15,399 nt of DNA from Prevotellaceae bacterium (GTDB taxonomy: Bacteria > Bacteroidota > Bacteroidia > Bacteroidales > UBA932): assembly GCA_031279735.1 (NCBI GenBank), contig JAITHX010000213.1, positions 1 through 15,399 of the forward strand, in the 5' to 3' direction. Below are positions 1 through 7,955 of this stretch, in pieces. Made by a program: the position numbers and the translations under genes. Below the pieces are notes generated by a model that worked only from the letters and a program-made list of their open reading frames with translations, had not been told where the DNA came from and made no database searches. Within the stretch, counting starts at the first letter, position 1, and the number at the start of each line of letters is the position of its first letter.

Positions 1-300
1 TTATGAATTATGAATTATGAATTATGAATTGCCTGACGGACGCGGGGAGAGATTATTAATTATGAATTATGAATTATGAATTATGAATTGCCTGACGGAC
101 GCGGGGAGAGATTATTAATTATTAATTATGAATTATGAATTATGAATTATGAATTGCCTGACGGACGCGGGGAGAGATTATTAATTATGAATTATGAATT
201 ATGAATTATGAATTGCCTGACGGACGCGGGGAGAATTATGAACTGTCCGACTTTCCGTCAGGCAATTCATAATTCATAATTCATAATTCATAATTCTTAA
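1..300. repeat. AATTATG heptamer array with a 42-bp inverted repeat
   Basis: Tracts of the 7-bp unit AATTATG alternate with four copies of a GC-rich 21-bp spacer beginning GCCTGACGGACG, at 31-51, 90-110, 156-176 and 215-234 (the last lacks its final G). Copy starts are 59, 66 and 59 bp apart, so the periods differ by exactly one heptamer. From 254 the same material appears inverted. Positions 183-224 are the perfect reverse complement of 254-295, giving a 42-bp stem with a 29-nt loop at 225-253. The array continues beyond the left window edge. I see no gene, transposase or terminal repeat here. It may act as a terminator or mRNA-stabilising hairpin for a gene to the left, but that is inference. 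Confidence 0.9.
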
Positions 301-306
301 GCTTGC

Positions 307-337
307 TTGCGAATGTCTGAGGCAATGCTTACCTTTG
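307..337 (+). promoter_or_regulatory. Bacteroidota-type promoter, probably for mutS
   Basis: TTG at 307-309 and TACCTTTG at 330-337 are separated by 20 bp. This matches the Bacteroides primary sigma consensus (-33 TTTG/TTG, 19-21 bp, -7 TAnnTTTG). Transcription would start near 344, giving mutS a leader of about 165 nt that contains the AATTCTT repeats. No other gene lies between this promoter and mutS. Transcript evidence would be needed to confirm it. Confidence 0.55.
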
Positions 338-400
338 CCGCGGTAAATGAAAATGGCGCGTGTTTGTAATTTTTGAAAAGTAAAAGATAATATGGTACAA

Positions 401-505
401 AATTTTCAGTTCTTAATTCCCGAATGGCAATTCTTAATTCTTAATTTTCAGTTCTTAATTCCCGACAGGCAATTCTTAATTTTTAATTCTTAATTCTTAA
501 TTTAA
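401..505. repeat. 42-bp tandem duplication plus AATTCTT heptamers before mutS
   Basis: Positions 401-442 and 443-484 are two near-identical 42-bp copies (six heptamers long). Each starts AATTTTCAGTTCTTAATTCC, carries a short GC-richer core (CGAATGGC or CGACAGGC) and returns to AATTCTT units; further units run to about 505. The CAGGCAATTC core of the second copy also occurs in the inverted half of the array at 254-295, so the two arrays look related. This tract would lie in the 5' untranslated leader of mutS. Confidence 0.8.
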
Positions 506-510
506 ATGAC

Positions 511-3117
511 GTGAAGACAGCCGAAACCCCCTTAATGAAACAATACTACGGCGTGAAGTCGAAGCATCCGGATGCATTGCTGCTTTTCAGAGTCGGCGAT
601 TTTTACGAGACTTTCGGAGAGGATGCCGTCACAACAAGCGAAATTCTCGGCATAGTGCTGGCCCGTCGCTCCAACGGAGCTGCCGGCGGCGTGGAACTCG
701 CCGGATTTCCGCATCATGCGCTCGATACTTATCTTCCGCGACTGATACGCTCCGGACAAAGGGTTGCCATCTGCGACCAGCTCGAAGACCCGAAGCTGAC
801 TAAAACGATAGTCAAGCGGGGAGTGACGGAACTTGTCACTCCGGGCGTTGCGTTCAATTCCAATATTATCGAGATCAAGGAAAATAATTTCCTCGCCTGC
901 GTGCATCAGGGCAAGGATGTGACCGGAGCGGCGTTTCTCGACATCTCTACCGGCGAGTTCTTCGTTGCCGAAGGACAGACGGACTACATAGACAAGCTGC
1001 TGGGCAACTTTATGCCCAAAGAGGTGCTTTTCAGGAAGGGAACGGAGGCGTCGTTCGGCGAATGTTTCGGCACAAAGCATTATACTTATAAAATGGACGA
1101 ATGGGCTTTCGTTCCCGAAGCGGCGAGGGAGAAACTTCTGCGGCAGTTTCAGCTGCCTTCGCTCAAGGGGTTCGGCGTGGAAGAAATGCCTGCGGCACAG
1201 ACTGCCGCCGGCGCCATACTTCATTATCTCGACCTGACCGAACACAGGAGCATAGCCCACGTGTCGTCGATATCGAGAATCGAGGAAGAACGCTATGTCT
1301 GGCTCGACAAGTTCACGATGCGAAATCTCGAACTCCTCGTCCCTCAAAGCGAAAATGCAAAGACGCTTCTCGACATTATGGACAAAACCGTTTCGCCGAT
1401 GGGCGCCCGAATGTTGCGCCGCTGGATAGCGCTTCCGCTGAAGGAAATCGCGCCGGTGAACGAGCGCCTGAACGCGGTGGAATTTTTTGTTGAAAACGCG
1501 GAGACAAGAGATTCTATGCGAAACGAAATAGCAGGAATAGGCGACATAGAACGCATAATCTCCCGCACTGCCGCCGGACGGGCGAATCCCCGCGAACTCG
1601 TGCAGCTGAAATTGTCGCTGAACGCTTGCGCAAGAGTAAAACAGCTCTGCCTCGAATCGCATAGCGAAGCGCTGAGACAAATAGGACGGGAACTGGAACC
1701 CTGCCGGGAGGCGCGCGAAATGATAGAACGCGAAATAGTTGCCGATCCGCCTCCGCTGCTGTCTAAAGGAGGCGTAATCGGAGAAGGAGTGGACGAAGAA
1801 CTCGACGATTTGAGAAATCTCGCCAACAGAAGCAAGGATATGCTCGCCGACATACGCAATCGCGAAGCCGAACGCACGGGCATCGCTTCCCTGAAGGTGG
1901 ATTTCAACAACGTGTTCGGCTATTATATGGAAGTGCGCAATACCCATAAGGATAAAGTTCCGCCCGAATGGATACGAAAACAGACTCTTTCGTCGGCTGA
2001 ACGCTATATTACCGCCGAACTGAAACAGTATGAAGACAAAATACTCGGAGCGGAAGAGCGAATGGCTGTGATAGAACAGCAGGCATACGGACGGCTGACT
2101 GCGGCGCTCACCGCGTTTGTGGCTCCCGTGAGGCAGAACGCCGCCGTTGCCGGCAAACTCGACTGCCTGCTCGCGTTTGCCGAACTCGCCGCAACGTCGA
2201 ACTACTGCAAGCCGGAAGTGAACGGCGGAAACGAAATAGAAATCGCCGGCGGACGGCATCCCGTTATCGAAAAACTTCTTCCCGCCGGCGAAGAATATGT
2301 TGCCAACGACCTGCGGCTCGACCGCGACAGTCAACAGATCATAATGATCACCGGACCGAACATGTCGGGCAAATCGGCACTGCTGAGGCAAACCGCCCTG
2401 ACGGTGCTGATGGCTCAAATCGGCTCGTTCGTTCCCGCGCAGGCGGCGCGGATAGGCATAGTGGACAAGATATTCACCCGCGTCGGAGCGTCGGACAATA
2501 TTTCGCGGGGCGAATCGACCTTTATGGTGGAAATGAACGAAACGGCAAGCATACTGAACAATCTTTCAGACCGAAGCCTGATACTGCTCGACGAAATAGG
2601 ACGAGGCACCAGCACCTACGACGGCATATCCATCGCCCGCGCTCTGGTGGAGTATATCCACGAACACCCGTCGCGGAGAGCGAAAACCCTGTTCGCCACA
2701 CATTATCACGAACTCAACGAAATGGAAAACATATTCCCCCGCGTGAAGAACTTTAACGTGGCAGTGAAGGAACTGAACAACAAGGTGGTCTTCCTGCGCA
2801 AACTTATGCCCGGCGGAGTGGCGCACAGCTTCGGCATCCACGTGGCGCGCATGGCGGGAATGCCCAAAAGCGTGGTAGCCCGCGCAGAAGAGATATTGAA
2901 AGAGCTGGAACGCTCGCGCGAACGCAAACCGTCGGAGATAACCCTCGTCCCGACAAGCTCGATTGCGAAGGAAGGCTGCCAGCTCAGCTTTTTCCAATTG
3001 GACGACCCCGTGCTGATAGCCATAAGAGACAAACTGAAAAAACTCGACATCAATAATCTTACTCCAATAGAGGCGCTGAACAGACTGAACGAGATAAAAA
3101 GGATAACGGGGCTGTGA
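511..3117 (+). CDS. mutS: DNA mismatch repair protein MutS
   Basis: MutS dimers bind mismatches and small loops in DNA and recruit MutL through ATP-driven conformational change. The 868-residue product has the usual family length. The N-terminal mismatch-reading motif is GDFYE at 29-33 (Phe31 and Glu33 match the mismatch-contacting Phe and Glu). Connector, lever and clamp regions follow. The ABC-type ATPase has Walker A GPNMSGKS at 615-622, Walker B LLDE at 692-695 and the ATHYHEL H-loop at 729-735. QLSFF at 824-828 resembles a beta-clamp-binding motif. I chose the GTG start at 511 because it keeps the conserved ETPLMKQY lead-in. The only nearby upstream ATG (506) stops after two codons, and the next in-frame ATG (535) would cut into conserved sequence. 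It is probably transcribed alone from the promoter near 330. MutS1 identity is secure; the exact start is less so. Confidence 0.97.
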   Translation: MKTAETPLMKQYYGVKSKHPDALLLFRVGDFYETFGEDAVTTSEILGIVLARRSNGAAGGVELAGFPHHALDTYLPRLIRSGQRVAICDQLEDPKLTKTIVKRGVTELVTPGVAFNSNIIEIKENNFLACVHQGKDVTGAAFLDISTGEFFVAEGQTDYIDKLLGNFMPKEVLFRKGTEASFGECFGTKHYTYKMDEWAFVPEAAREKLLRQFQLPSLKGFGVEEMPAAQTAAGAILHYLDLTEHRSIAHVSSISRIEEERYVWLDKFTMRNLELLVPQSENAKTLLDIMDKTVSPMGARMLRRWIALPLKEIAPVNERLNAVEFFVENAETRDSMRNEIAGIGDIERIISRTAAGRANPRELVQLKLSLNACARVKQLCLESHSEALRQIGRELEPCREAREMIEREIVADPPPLLSKGGVIGEGVDEELDDLRNLANRSKDMLADIRNREAERTGIASLKVDFNNVFGYYMEVRNTHKDKVPPEWIRKQTLSSAERYITAELKQYEDKILGAEERMAVIEQQAYGRLTAALTAFVAPVRQNAAVAGKLDCLLAFAELAATSNYCKPEVNGGNEIEIAGGRHPVIEKLLPAGEEYVANDLRLDRDSQQIIMITGPNMSGKSALLRQTALTVLMAQIGSFVPAQAARIGIVDKIFTRVGASDNISRGESTFMVEMNETASILNNLSDRSLILLDEIGRGTSTYDGISIARALVEYIHEHPSRRAKTLFATHYHELNEMENIFPRVKNFNVAVKELNNKVVFLRKLMPGGVAHSFGIHVARMAGMPKSVVARAEEILKELERSRERKPSEITLVPTSSIAKEGCQLSFFQLDDPVLIAIRDKLKKLDINNLTPIEALNRLNEIKRITGL

Positions 3118-3140
3118 AAACGGTTATAACAACTTTTGAT

Positions 3141-3148
3141 TACCTTTG
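3141..3148 (+). promoter_or_regulatory. -7 box for the DUF4199-to-cvpA operon
   Basis: TACCTTTG is a perfect match to the Bacteroidota -7 consensus TAnnTTTG, 21 bp before the ATG at 3170. Transcription from about 3155 would leave a leader of only about 15 nt. No clear TTG lies 19-21 bp upstream, so the -33 element is weak or absent. A TAACAACTTT motif just upstream (3127-3136) also occurs twice upstream of the lptF promoter. Confidence 0.5.
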
Positions 3149-3169
3149 CGCCTTGTTATTATTTATACT

Positions 3170-3652
3170 ATGTCGAAGAATTACAATAGTAAAATGCAGA
3201 TGGCCGCGGGCTGCGGGCTTATTCTTGGGCTGATTCTGTCCGCGTTGGATTACATGGAAAATATTACGGGGATTCAATTGTTTATGATTGATGTGTTTGT
3301 GTTTGTTGCCGGAATGTCGTACTGCACCGTTATGTATCGCGACAAATGTCTGGAGGGACAGATAGGCTACGGAACCTCGGTGCTGTTCGGGATTCTGCTT
3401 TCGGCTTTCACTTTTATTGTTATCGGGGTGTATAAATATATCTATGCCGTTCTGATTAATCCCGCCGACTACAACGCTCAGCTTTCGCAGGCAATGGAAC
3501 TGATGCGGGAATACGGCTACGGCGCTTCGTTCGACGATGTGCGAAGAGCCGCCGGCAATCCTATGGCGTTTACCGTTGCGTATCTTATCAACGGTTTGCT
3601 TGTGGGAGTGCTGCTCGCTCCCTTGATTTCCCTTTTTATAAAAAAGAAATGA
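3170..3652 (+). CDS. DUF4199-family membrane protein
   Basis: A 160-residue protein with four predicted hydrophobic segments at about 9-27, 36-53, 67-93 and 132-156 and a lysine-rich C-terminus. Size, topology and position directly before a family 2 glycosyltransferase match the DUF4199 proteins of Bacteroidota, whose function is unknown. The reading frame is open back to a TTG at 3146, but that codon lies inside the -7 promoter box, so I start at the ATG at 3170. Its stop overlaps the glycosyltransferase start as ATGA (3649-3652), which suggests translational coupling and possibly a shared inner-membrane role. The DUF4199 assignment rests on pattern and context and could be tested with a profile search. 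Confidence 0.75.
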   Translation: MSKNYNSKMQMAAGCGLILGLILSALDYMENITGIQLFMIDVFVFVAGMSYCTVMYRDKCLEGQIGYGTSVLFGILLSAFTFIVIGVYKYIYAVLINPADYNAQLSQAMELMREYGYGASFDDVRRAAGNPMAFTVAYLINGLLVGVLLAPLISLFIKKK

Positions 3653-4608
3653 AAGATATAGATATCTCTATAGTAGTGCCGCTGTTCAACGAGGAGGAAT
3701 CGCTTCCGCACTTGGTGCAGTGGATAGAAAAGGTTGTGGAAGAACAGGGCTACGCCTACGAAATAATCCTGATAAACGACGGAAGCAGTGACGGTTCGTG
3801 GGAGGTTGTCGAAAATCTCGCAAAACTCAATCCTAATGTGCGCGGCATATCGTTCCGGCGCAACTACGGCAAGTCGGCGGCGCTGCATTGCGGCTTCGAG
3901 CTGTCGTCGGGCAGGGTTGTGATAACTATGGACGCGGACTTGCAGGACAGTCCCGACGAAATTCCGGCGCTCTATTCGATGATCGCCGGCGGAGGCTACG
4001 ATCTGGTGTCGGGATGGAAAAAGAAGCGCCACGATAATAAGCTGTCGAAAAACATACCGTCGAAAATCTATAACGCCACCGCCCGCCGCTTCTCCGGCGT
4101 CAGGCTGCACGACATGAATTGCGGACTGAAAGCCTATCGCGGCGAGGTGGTGAAGTCCATCGAGGTTTACGGCGAGATGCACCGCTATATTCCTATAATC
4201 GCAAAATGGGCAGGGTTCGGCAGAATCGGGGAAAAGACGGTAGAACACAGAGCGCGCCGCTTCGGGAGTTCCAAATTCGGACTGAACCGCTTCCTTCACG
4301 GCTACCTCGACCTGCTTACCATTATGTTTATTTCGAAGTTCGGAAAAAGTCCGATGCATTTTTTCGGCACGGTCGGCAGTCTGATGTTTCTGCTTGGGCT
4401 GCTTGCCGCCGCATGGCTGGGGATTTACAAATTGTGGTGTCTTTCGCACAACATACCGGCGACGCTGGTTGCCGACAATCCGTTTTTCTATATAGCGCTC
4501 GCCACGATGATAATGGGCACTCAGCTGTTTCTCGCCGGATTTCTGGCGGAGCTTGTTTCGCGCACGTCGCAGGACAGAAACAAGTATCTTATCAACAAAA
4601 AAATATGA
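3649..4608 (+). CDS. Membrane-anchored family 2 glycosyltransferase (DPM1/GtrB/ArnC-like)
   Basis: This 319-residue protein probably transfers a sugar from a nucleotide sugar to undecaprenyl phosphate or a related lipid carrier on the cytoplasmic face of the inner membrane. The GT-A domain covers about 1-230. It opens with ISIVVPLFNEEESL and has ILINDGSSDGS (40-50) for nucleotide binding and MDADLQD (94-100), whose D95 and D97 form the metal-binding DxD motif. Two membrane helices follow at about 236-260 and 276-304, then a short basic tail, the layout of GtrB and ArnC-type polyprenyl-phosphate glycosyltransferases. It overlaps the DUF4199 gene by 4 nt. The sugar and acceptor cannot be read from sequence; a role in O-antigen, capsule or lipid A modification is possible. 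The family call is firm, the substrate unknown. Confidence 0.9.
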   Translation: MKDIDISIVVPLFNEEESLPHLVQWIEKVVEEQGYAYEIILINDGSSDGSWEVVENLAKLNPNVRGISFRRNYGKSAALHCGFELSSGRVVITMDADLQDSPDEIPALYSMIAGGGYDLVSGWKKKRHDNKLSKNIPSKIYNATARRFSGVRLHDMNCGLKAYRGEVVKSIEVYGEMHRYIPIIAKWAGFGRIGEKTVEHRARRFGSSKFGLNRFLHGYLDLLTIMFISKFGKSPMHFFGTVGSLMFLLGLLAAAWLGIYKLWCLSHNIPATLVADNPFFYIALATMIMGTQLFLAGFLAELVSRTSQDRNKYLINKKI

Positions 4609-4661
4609 CGATAGAAGAAAAATATCTAAATTTGCCGAATTTAATAATAAAAAGGATATGA
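4605..4661 (+). CDS. Possible 18-residue ORF bridging two genes
   Basis: An ATG at 4605 opens an ORF of 18 codons plus stop (MTIEEKYLNLPNLIIKRI). Its start overlaps the glycosyltransferase stop as ATGA (4605-4608), and its stop overlaps the downstream mutase start as ATGA (4658-4661). It fills the whole gap between the two genes. It could be a coupling cistron that carries ribosomes from one gene to the next, or a chance ORF. The same stretch also contains a possible -7 box (4627-4634), which offers another reason for the gap. I recognise no family for this peptide. Confidence 0.35.
   Translation: MTIEEKYLNLPNLIIKRI
4627..4634 (+). promoter_or_regulatory. Possible internal -7 box before the mutase gene
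   Basis: TAAATTTG matches TAnnTTTG exactly and ends 23 bp before the ATG at 4658, a spacing like that of the 3141 and 8782 boxes. No TTG is present 19-21 bp upstream. In AT-rich sequence this match could arise by chance. If real, it would allow the mutase-to-cvpA genes to be expressed apart from the first two genes. Confidence 0.3.
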
Positions 4662-6046
4662 CGTTAATAAAATCTATTTCAGGAATTAGAGGGACAATCG
4701 GCGGAAAGCCGGGCGAAGGACTTACGCCTGTCGATGCGGTGAAATTCGCCGGAGCCTACTCGTCGTGGCTCAAGGAGAGAAACCGCCCCGGCGAACGGCT
4801 CAGGGTGGTAACAGGCAGAGATGCCCGTCCTTCGGGCGACATGGCGAGCCGCCTGATAACCGCAACGCTGGCGGCGTCGGGCGTGGACGTGATAGATTTG
4901 GGACTGGCAACGACCCCGACGGTGGAAATCGCAGTTCCGGAGTTGCAGGCGCACGGAGGAATCATCATCACGGCAAGCCATAATCCCAAACAGTGGAACG
5001 CGCTGAAGCTTCTCGACGAACGGGGCGAATTTCTGAACGACGTCGAAGGCAAGGCTGTTCTGGCATTTGCCGAAAATGGAGACTTTGAGTACGTCGAAGT
5101 GGACGAACTCGGCAAAATCACTGCCGACAACACCTATACCGACAAACACATCGACGCCATCCTCCGCCTTCCCATGGTGGATACGGACGCAATACGGAGG
5201 GCGAAATTCAAAATTACGGTCGATGCGGTAAATTCCGTGGGGGGGATAGCCATGCCGCGCCTGCTGAGAGCGCTTGGCGTCGAAGTGACGGAACTGAACT
5301 GCAAACCCGACGGGCAGTTTGCGCACAATCCCGAACCGCTGCCCGAAAACTTGACGGAACTGGCGCTTGCGGTGTCAGCGTCGAACGACGATCTGGGCAT
5401 AGCGGTTGATCCCGACGTGGATCGTCTGGCGATAGTGTGCGACGACGGATCGTTTTTCGGCGAAGAATACACCCTGGTGGCAGTGGCGGATTATATACTG
5501 AGCAACAAACCGGGGAACACGGTGTCGAATCTCTCGTCGTCGCGCGCGCTGCTCGACATCACCGAACGTCGCGGCAGCAAACACTACGCATCGGCGGTGG
5601 GCGAAGTGAATGTGGTGGCGGAGATGAAGCGAGTGAACGCGATTATCGGCGGCGAAGGCAACGGGGGAGTGATCTACCCCGAGTTTCACTACGGCAGGGA
5701 CGCGCTGGTCGGCGCGGCGCTGTTTCTTTCGCTGCTTGCCCGAAAAAACGCGAAATGTTCGGTGCTGCGCTCCCAGTATCCGGATTATTTCATTTCCAAA
5801 AACAAAATAAATCTCACCCCGCAGACGAATCTCGAAAAGATATTCGAGAAGCTAAAGAAAAAATATGCAAACCAGCGCATTTCGGACATCGACGGGATAC
5901 GAATCGATTTCGACGCCGAGAAAAAATGGGTGCATCTGCGAAGCTCGAACACCGAGCCGGTGGTCAGAATCTATGCCGAAGCTGCCACAGCCGAAGAAGC
6001 GGGCGAATTGGCGAAGGAGGTGAAGAGGATTTTCAGATCCAAATAA
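4658..6046 (+). CDS. glmM: Phosphohexomutase, probably phosphoglucosamine mutase
   Basis: A 462-residue member of the alpha-D-phosphohexomutase family, which moves phosphate between C6 and C1 of hexoses. GlmM makes glucosamine-1-phosphate for UDP-GlcNAc, the precursor of peptidoglycan and lipid A. Visible landmarks are the active-site loop TASHNP (105-110) with phosphoserine S107, the metal loop DPDVDR (251-256) with three aspartates, the sugar-specificity loop GEGNGG (332-337) and the phosphate-binding RSSNTEP loop (428-434). The ATG at 4658 gives the conserved start MTLIKSISGIRGTIGG; reading further upstream would overlap the glycosyltransferase gene. DPDVDR differs from the DGDGDR loop of enterobacterial GlmM, so phosphomannomutase or phosphoglucomutase activity cannot be excluded. 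Its place beside envelope genes fits GlmM. Confidence 0.88.
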   Translation: MTLIKSISGIRGTIGGKPGEGLTPVDAVKFAGAYSSWLKERNRPGERLRVVTGRDARPSGDMASRLITATLAASGVDVIDLGLATTPTVEIAVPELQAHGGIIITASHNPKQWNALKLLDERGEFLNDVEGKAVLAFAENGDFEYVEVDELGKITADNTYTDKHIDAILRLPMVDTDAIRRAKFKITVDAVNSVGGIAMPRLLRALGVEVTELNCKPDGQFAHNPEPLPENLTELALAVSASNDDLGIAVDPDVDRLAIVCDDGSFFGEEYTLVAVADYILSNKPGNTVSNLSSSRALLDITERRGSKHYASAVGEVNVVAEMKRVNAIIGGEGNGGVIYPEFHYGRDALVGAALFLSLLARKNAKCSVLRSQYPDYFISKNKINLTPQTNLEKIFEKLKKKYANQRISDIDGIRIDFDAEKKWVHLRSSNTEPVVRIYAEAATAEEAGELAKEVKRIFRSK

Positions 6047-6061
6047 TAAAACACAACATCC

Positions 6062-6961
6062 ATGAGAAAAAACATTCTTTTATCCGTATTGCTGCTGTTT
6101 GCGCTTGCGTCGTGCGTCACGTCGAAAAAGCACAAGGAACTGGAATCGCAGTATTCCGGTCTCAAAAACAGCTTCGACAACCTCGACGTGAGAGCAAGAG
6201 AACAGGCGAGCGCGCTCGCCCGCTACGAAAGAGAGCGCGAAGCGCTCGAAAACGAACTCCAGAATCTGAGAAATGAAAAACAGTTGCTGAGAAAACAGTA
6301 CGACGAGTTTCTCGCCTCGCAGACAAATCTGTCGAGCGCCTCGAAAAAGGAAATGCAAGACCTGCTGCGAAAAATTCAGGAAAGCAACGAATCGCTCCAG
6401 CAAAAGGAGGACGAGCTGCGGGAGAAAAACCGGAAATATGTAGAACTCCAGCAGGCGCTGGAAAAGCAGGAATCGGCGCTGATAGGACTGAAAAAGAAAC
6501 TCGCCGACGCATTAGTCGGGTTCGAGGGCAAGGGACTGACGGTTGTTCAGAAAAACGGCAAAGTCTATGTTTCGGTTGACGAAAAACTCTTGTTCAAATC
6601 GGGCAAGTGGGACATAGAAAAGCCCGGACTGACGGCTCTGGCGGAAGTGAGCAAGGTGCTCGCCAATAATCCGGATATTAATATAGTGGTCGAGGGTCAC
6701 ACGGACAACGTGAAGTACTCCGGCACCGGCACCGGCGCGCTGATAGACAACTGGGACTTGAGCGTGAAGCGCGCCACAACCGTAGTTCGCGCCCTGCTGA
6801 AGAACGCGGCAATAGACCCCGCCAAAATAACCGCCGCCGGACGGGGCGAATTTGCGCCCGTGGGTCAAAACGACACGGCGGAAGGCAAACAGCGCAATCG
6901 CCGAACGGAGATTATTCTCACTCCGAAATTCGACGAAATACTGAACATGCTGGAAAAATAG
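6062..6961 (+). CDS. OmpA-family lipoprotein with coiled-coil stalk
   Basis: A 299-residue predicted outer-membrane lipoprotein. The signal peptide ends in lipobox LASC (15-18), with Cys18 as the lipidation site. Residues of about 22-150 are charged, heptad-like and rich in Glu, Lys, Gln and Leu, indicating a long coiled coil. Residues of about 165-290 form an OmpA C-terminal peptidoglycan-binding domain: EGHTDN (211-216), NWDLSVKRA (230-238), GRGEFAPV (260-267) and GKQRNRRTEIIL (275-286). It probably links outer membrane and cell wall across the periplasm, much like Pal but with a longer stalk. The ATG at 6062 lies 15 nt after the mutase stop, and the next gene starts 3 nt after its own stop, so it is inside the operon. 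No specific gene name is justified. Confidence 0.9.
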   Translation: MRKNILLSVLLLFALASCVTSKKHKELESQYSGLKNSFDNLDVRAREQASALARYEREREALENELQNLRNEKQLLRKQYDEFLASQTNLSSASKKEMQDLLRKIQESNESLQQKEDELREKNRKYVELQQALEKQESALIGLKKKLADALVGFEGKGLTVVQKNGKVYVSVDEKLLFKSGKWDIEKPGLTALAEVSKVLANNPDINIVVEGHTDNVKYSGTGTGALIDNWDLSVKRATTVVRALLKNAAIDPAKITAAGRGEFAPVGQNDTAEGKQRNRRTEIILTPKFDEILNMLEK

Positions 6962-6964
6962 GAA

Positions 6965-7258
6965 ATGGAACCCGCAAAGTGGAAATTGCCGAAGTTTGTC
7001 CGGAATCAATACTTTCTGACTTTCCTTGCGTTCATACTGTGGGTTACTCTGTTCGACCGCGTAAGCATTCCGCTGCGATTCAAACAGCGTTCAGACAACA
7101 GAAAGATAGAACAGGAAATAGAAATACTGGAAAAAAAGATTCTGGAACTGGAAAAAACCATCAGCGCGTTCAAAACTTCAGCCGACAGCATAGAAAAGTT
7201 TGCCCGCGAGCATTATTTTATGAAACGCGACGATGAGGTCATTTATACATTAGATTAA
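6965..7258 (+). CDS. Septum formation initiator, FtsB/DivIC family
   Basis: A 97-residue bitopic membrane protein. A short basic N-terminus is followed by one transmembrane helix (about 16-33), a coiled coil (about 42-78) and the family signature FAREHYFMKRDDEVIYTL at the C-terminus. FtsB/DivIC proteins join FtsL and FtsQ/DivIB in the divisome and help activate septal peptidoglycan synthesis. It begins 3 nt after the OmpA-like gene, and cvpA starts 3 nt after its stop in the same frame, so translational coupling is likely. Family identity is strong; whether to call it ftsB or divIC is convention in this phylum, so I leave the symbol empty. Confidence 0.9.
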   Translation: MEPAKWKLPKFVRNQYFLTFLAFILWVTLFDRVSIPLRFKQRSDNRKIEQEIEILEKKILELEKTISAFKTSADSIEKFAREHYFMKRDDEVIYTLD

Positions 7259-7261
7259 TCG

Positions 7262-7906
7262 TTGGACAATTTTTCATTCTTTGACTTGATATTCGTAGCC
7301 GCGATTGCCGCATCGGCAATCGCAGGCTACATAAAAGGCTTCGTGTACCAGCTGATAGGCTTGGTCGGAATAATAGCCGGCACGTACTGCGCTTTCAAAC
7401 TCTCGGTTGTCGCTACGCAATGGCTCTCGGAACGCTTTCAGTTTAACCCCGATGCAGCGAAGATTGTTATTTTCGCAATCCTTGCGATAGCTATCTATTT
7501 TATAGCTTTCCGCCTCGCCCGCCTGCTGGACAAAATGCTGAAAATGGCAATGCTGGGCTGGCTGAACCGGCTGCTCGGACTGCTGTTCGGCATGCTCAAA
7601 GCCGGCGCGATATTCTGCGCTCTGGCATACGCGGTTCATTCTTTAAATTTCACCGGACTGAAATCCGTTGACGATGATCTTAAAAAATCGAAAGTCTATC
7701 CCGCGCTCGTATCAACCGGCGAAATACTGTTTCCTTATATATATGTCAGCATATACAACGAAAAAGAAAGAAGAAAAGAGAAGGAGAAAGAAAAGGAAAA
7801 AGACAAAAAACCCCGCTCCAAGACCGTTTTTTTTCGCCGTTCCGAACTCCGACTGCAACAATTTATCCGGCGACATTCGCCTTCATCGCTTTTTTTTTCG
7901 CTTTAA
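7262..7906 (+). CDS. CvpA-family membrane protein with basic tail
   Basis: A 214-residue protein with about four hydrophobic segments in 8-125 and CvpA-like features: an N-terminal FFDLIFVAAI, a GYIKGF motif (22-27) and LLGLLFGMLKA (104-114). The family is linked to colicin V production and envelope homeostasis; its biochemical role is unclear. The frame has a stop at 7256-7258 and then a TTG at 7262, which I take as the start because it gives the normal CvpA N-terminus; no ATG is available. The tail (166-214) is odd: a Lys/Glu run encoded by a purine-only tract (7760-7803), then a basic stretch spanning T8 (7827-7834) and T9 (7890-7898) homopolymers. All three forward frames stay open there, so the real C-terminus may be shorter, longer or variable. 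Confidence 0.8.
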   Translation: MDNFSFFDLIFVAAIAASAIAGYIKGFVYQLIGLVGIIAGTYCAFKLSVVATQWLSERFQFNPDAAKIVIFAILAIAIYFIAFRLARLLDKMLKMAMLGWLNRLLGLLFGMLKAGAIFCALAYAVHSLNFTGLKSVDDDLKKSKVYPALVSTGEILFPYIYVSIYNEKERRKEKEKEKEKDKKPRSKTVFFRRSELRLQQFIRRHSPSSLFFSL

Positions 7907-7919
7907 CGAGAAAGCCGCA

Positions 7920-7949
7920 TTGCTCTAACCCCCGAATGGAGTTCCTTTG
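7920..7949 (+). promoter_or_regulatory. Candidate promoter for a small RNA
   Basis: TTG at 7920-7922, a 19-bp spacer and TTCCTTTG at 7942-7949 match the Bacteroidota promoter pattern with one mismatch (T for A at the second -7 position). A start near 7956 would precede the nested hairpin and the terminator. No protein gene begins just downstream. Confidence 0.4.
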
Positions 7950-7955
7950 CACCAT

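Noticed and set aside
1..240. CRISPR-like array of repeats and spacers
   Set aside because: Both the tracts and the intervening spacers are repetitive; the spacers are near-identical copies, so there is no set of unique spacers, and no cas genes are in the window.
347..376. Nine-residue leader ORF after the promoter at 307-337
   Set aside because: It is very short, has no amino-acid bias suggestive of attenuation and is not followed by terminator and antiterminator stems.
532..2418. Long minus-strand ORF of 628 codons opposite mutS
   Set aside because: It lies wholly within mutS, whose domains and motifs are intact. The translation has no recognisable family and is a codon-bias shadow.
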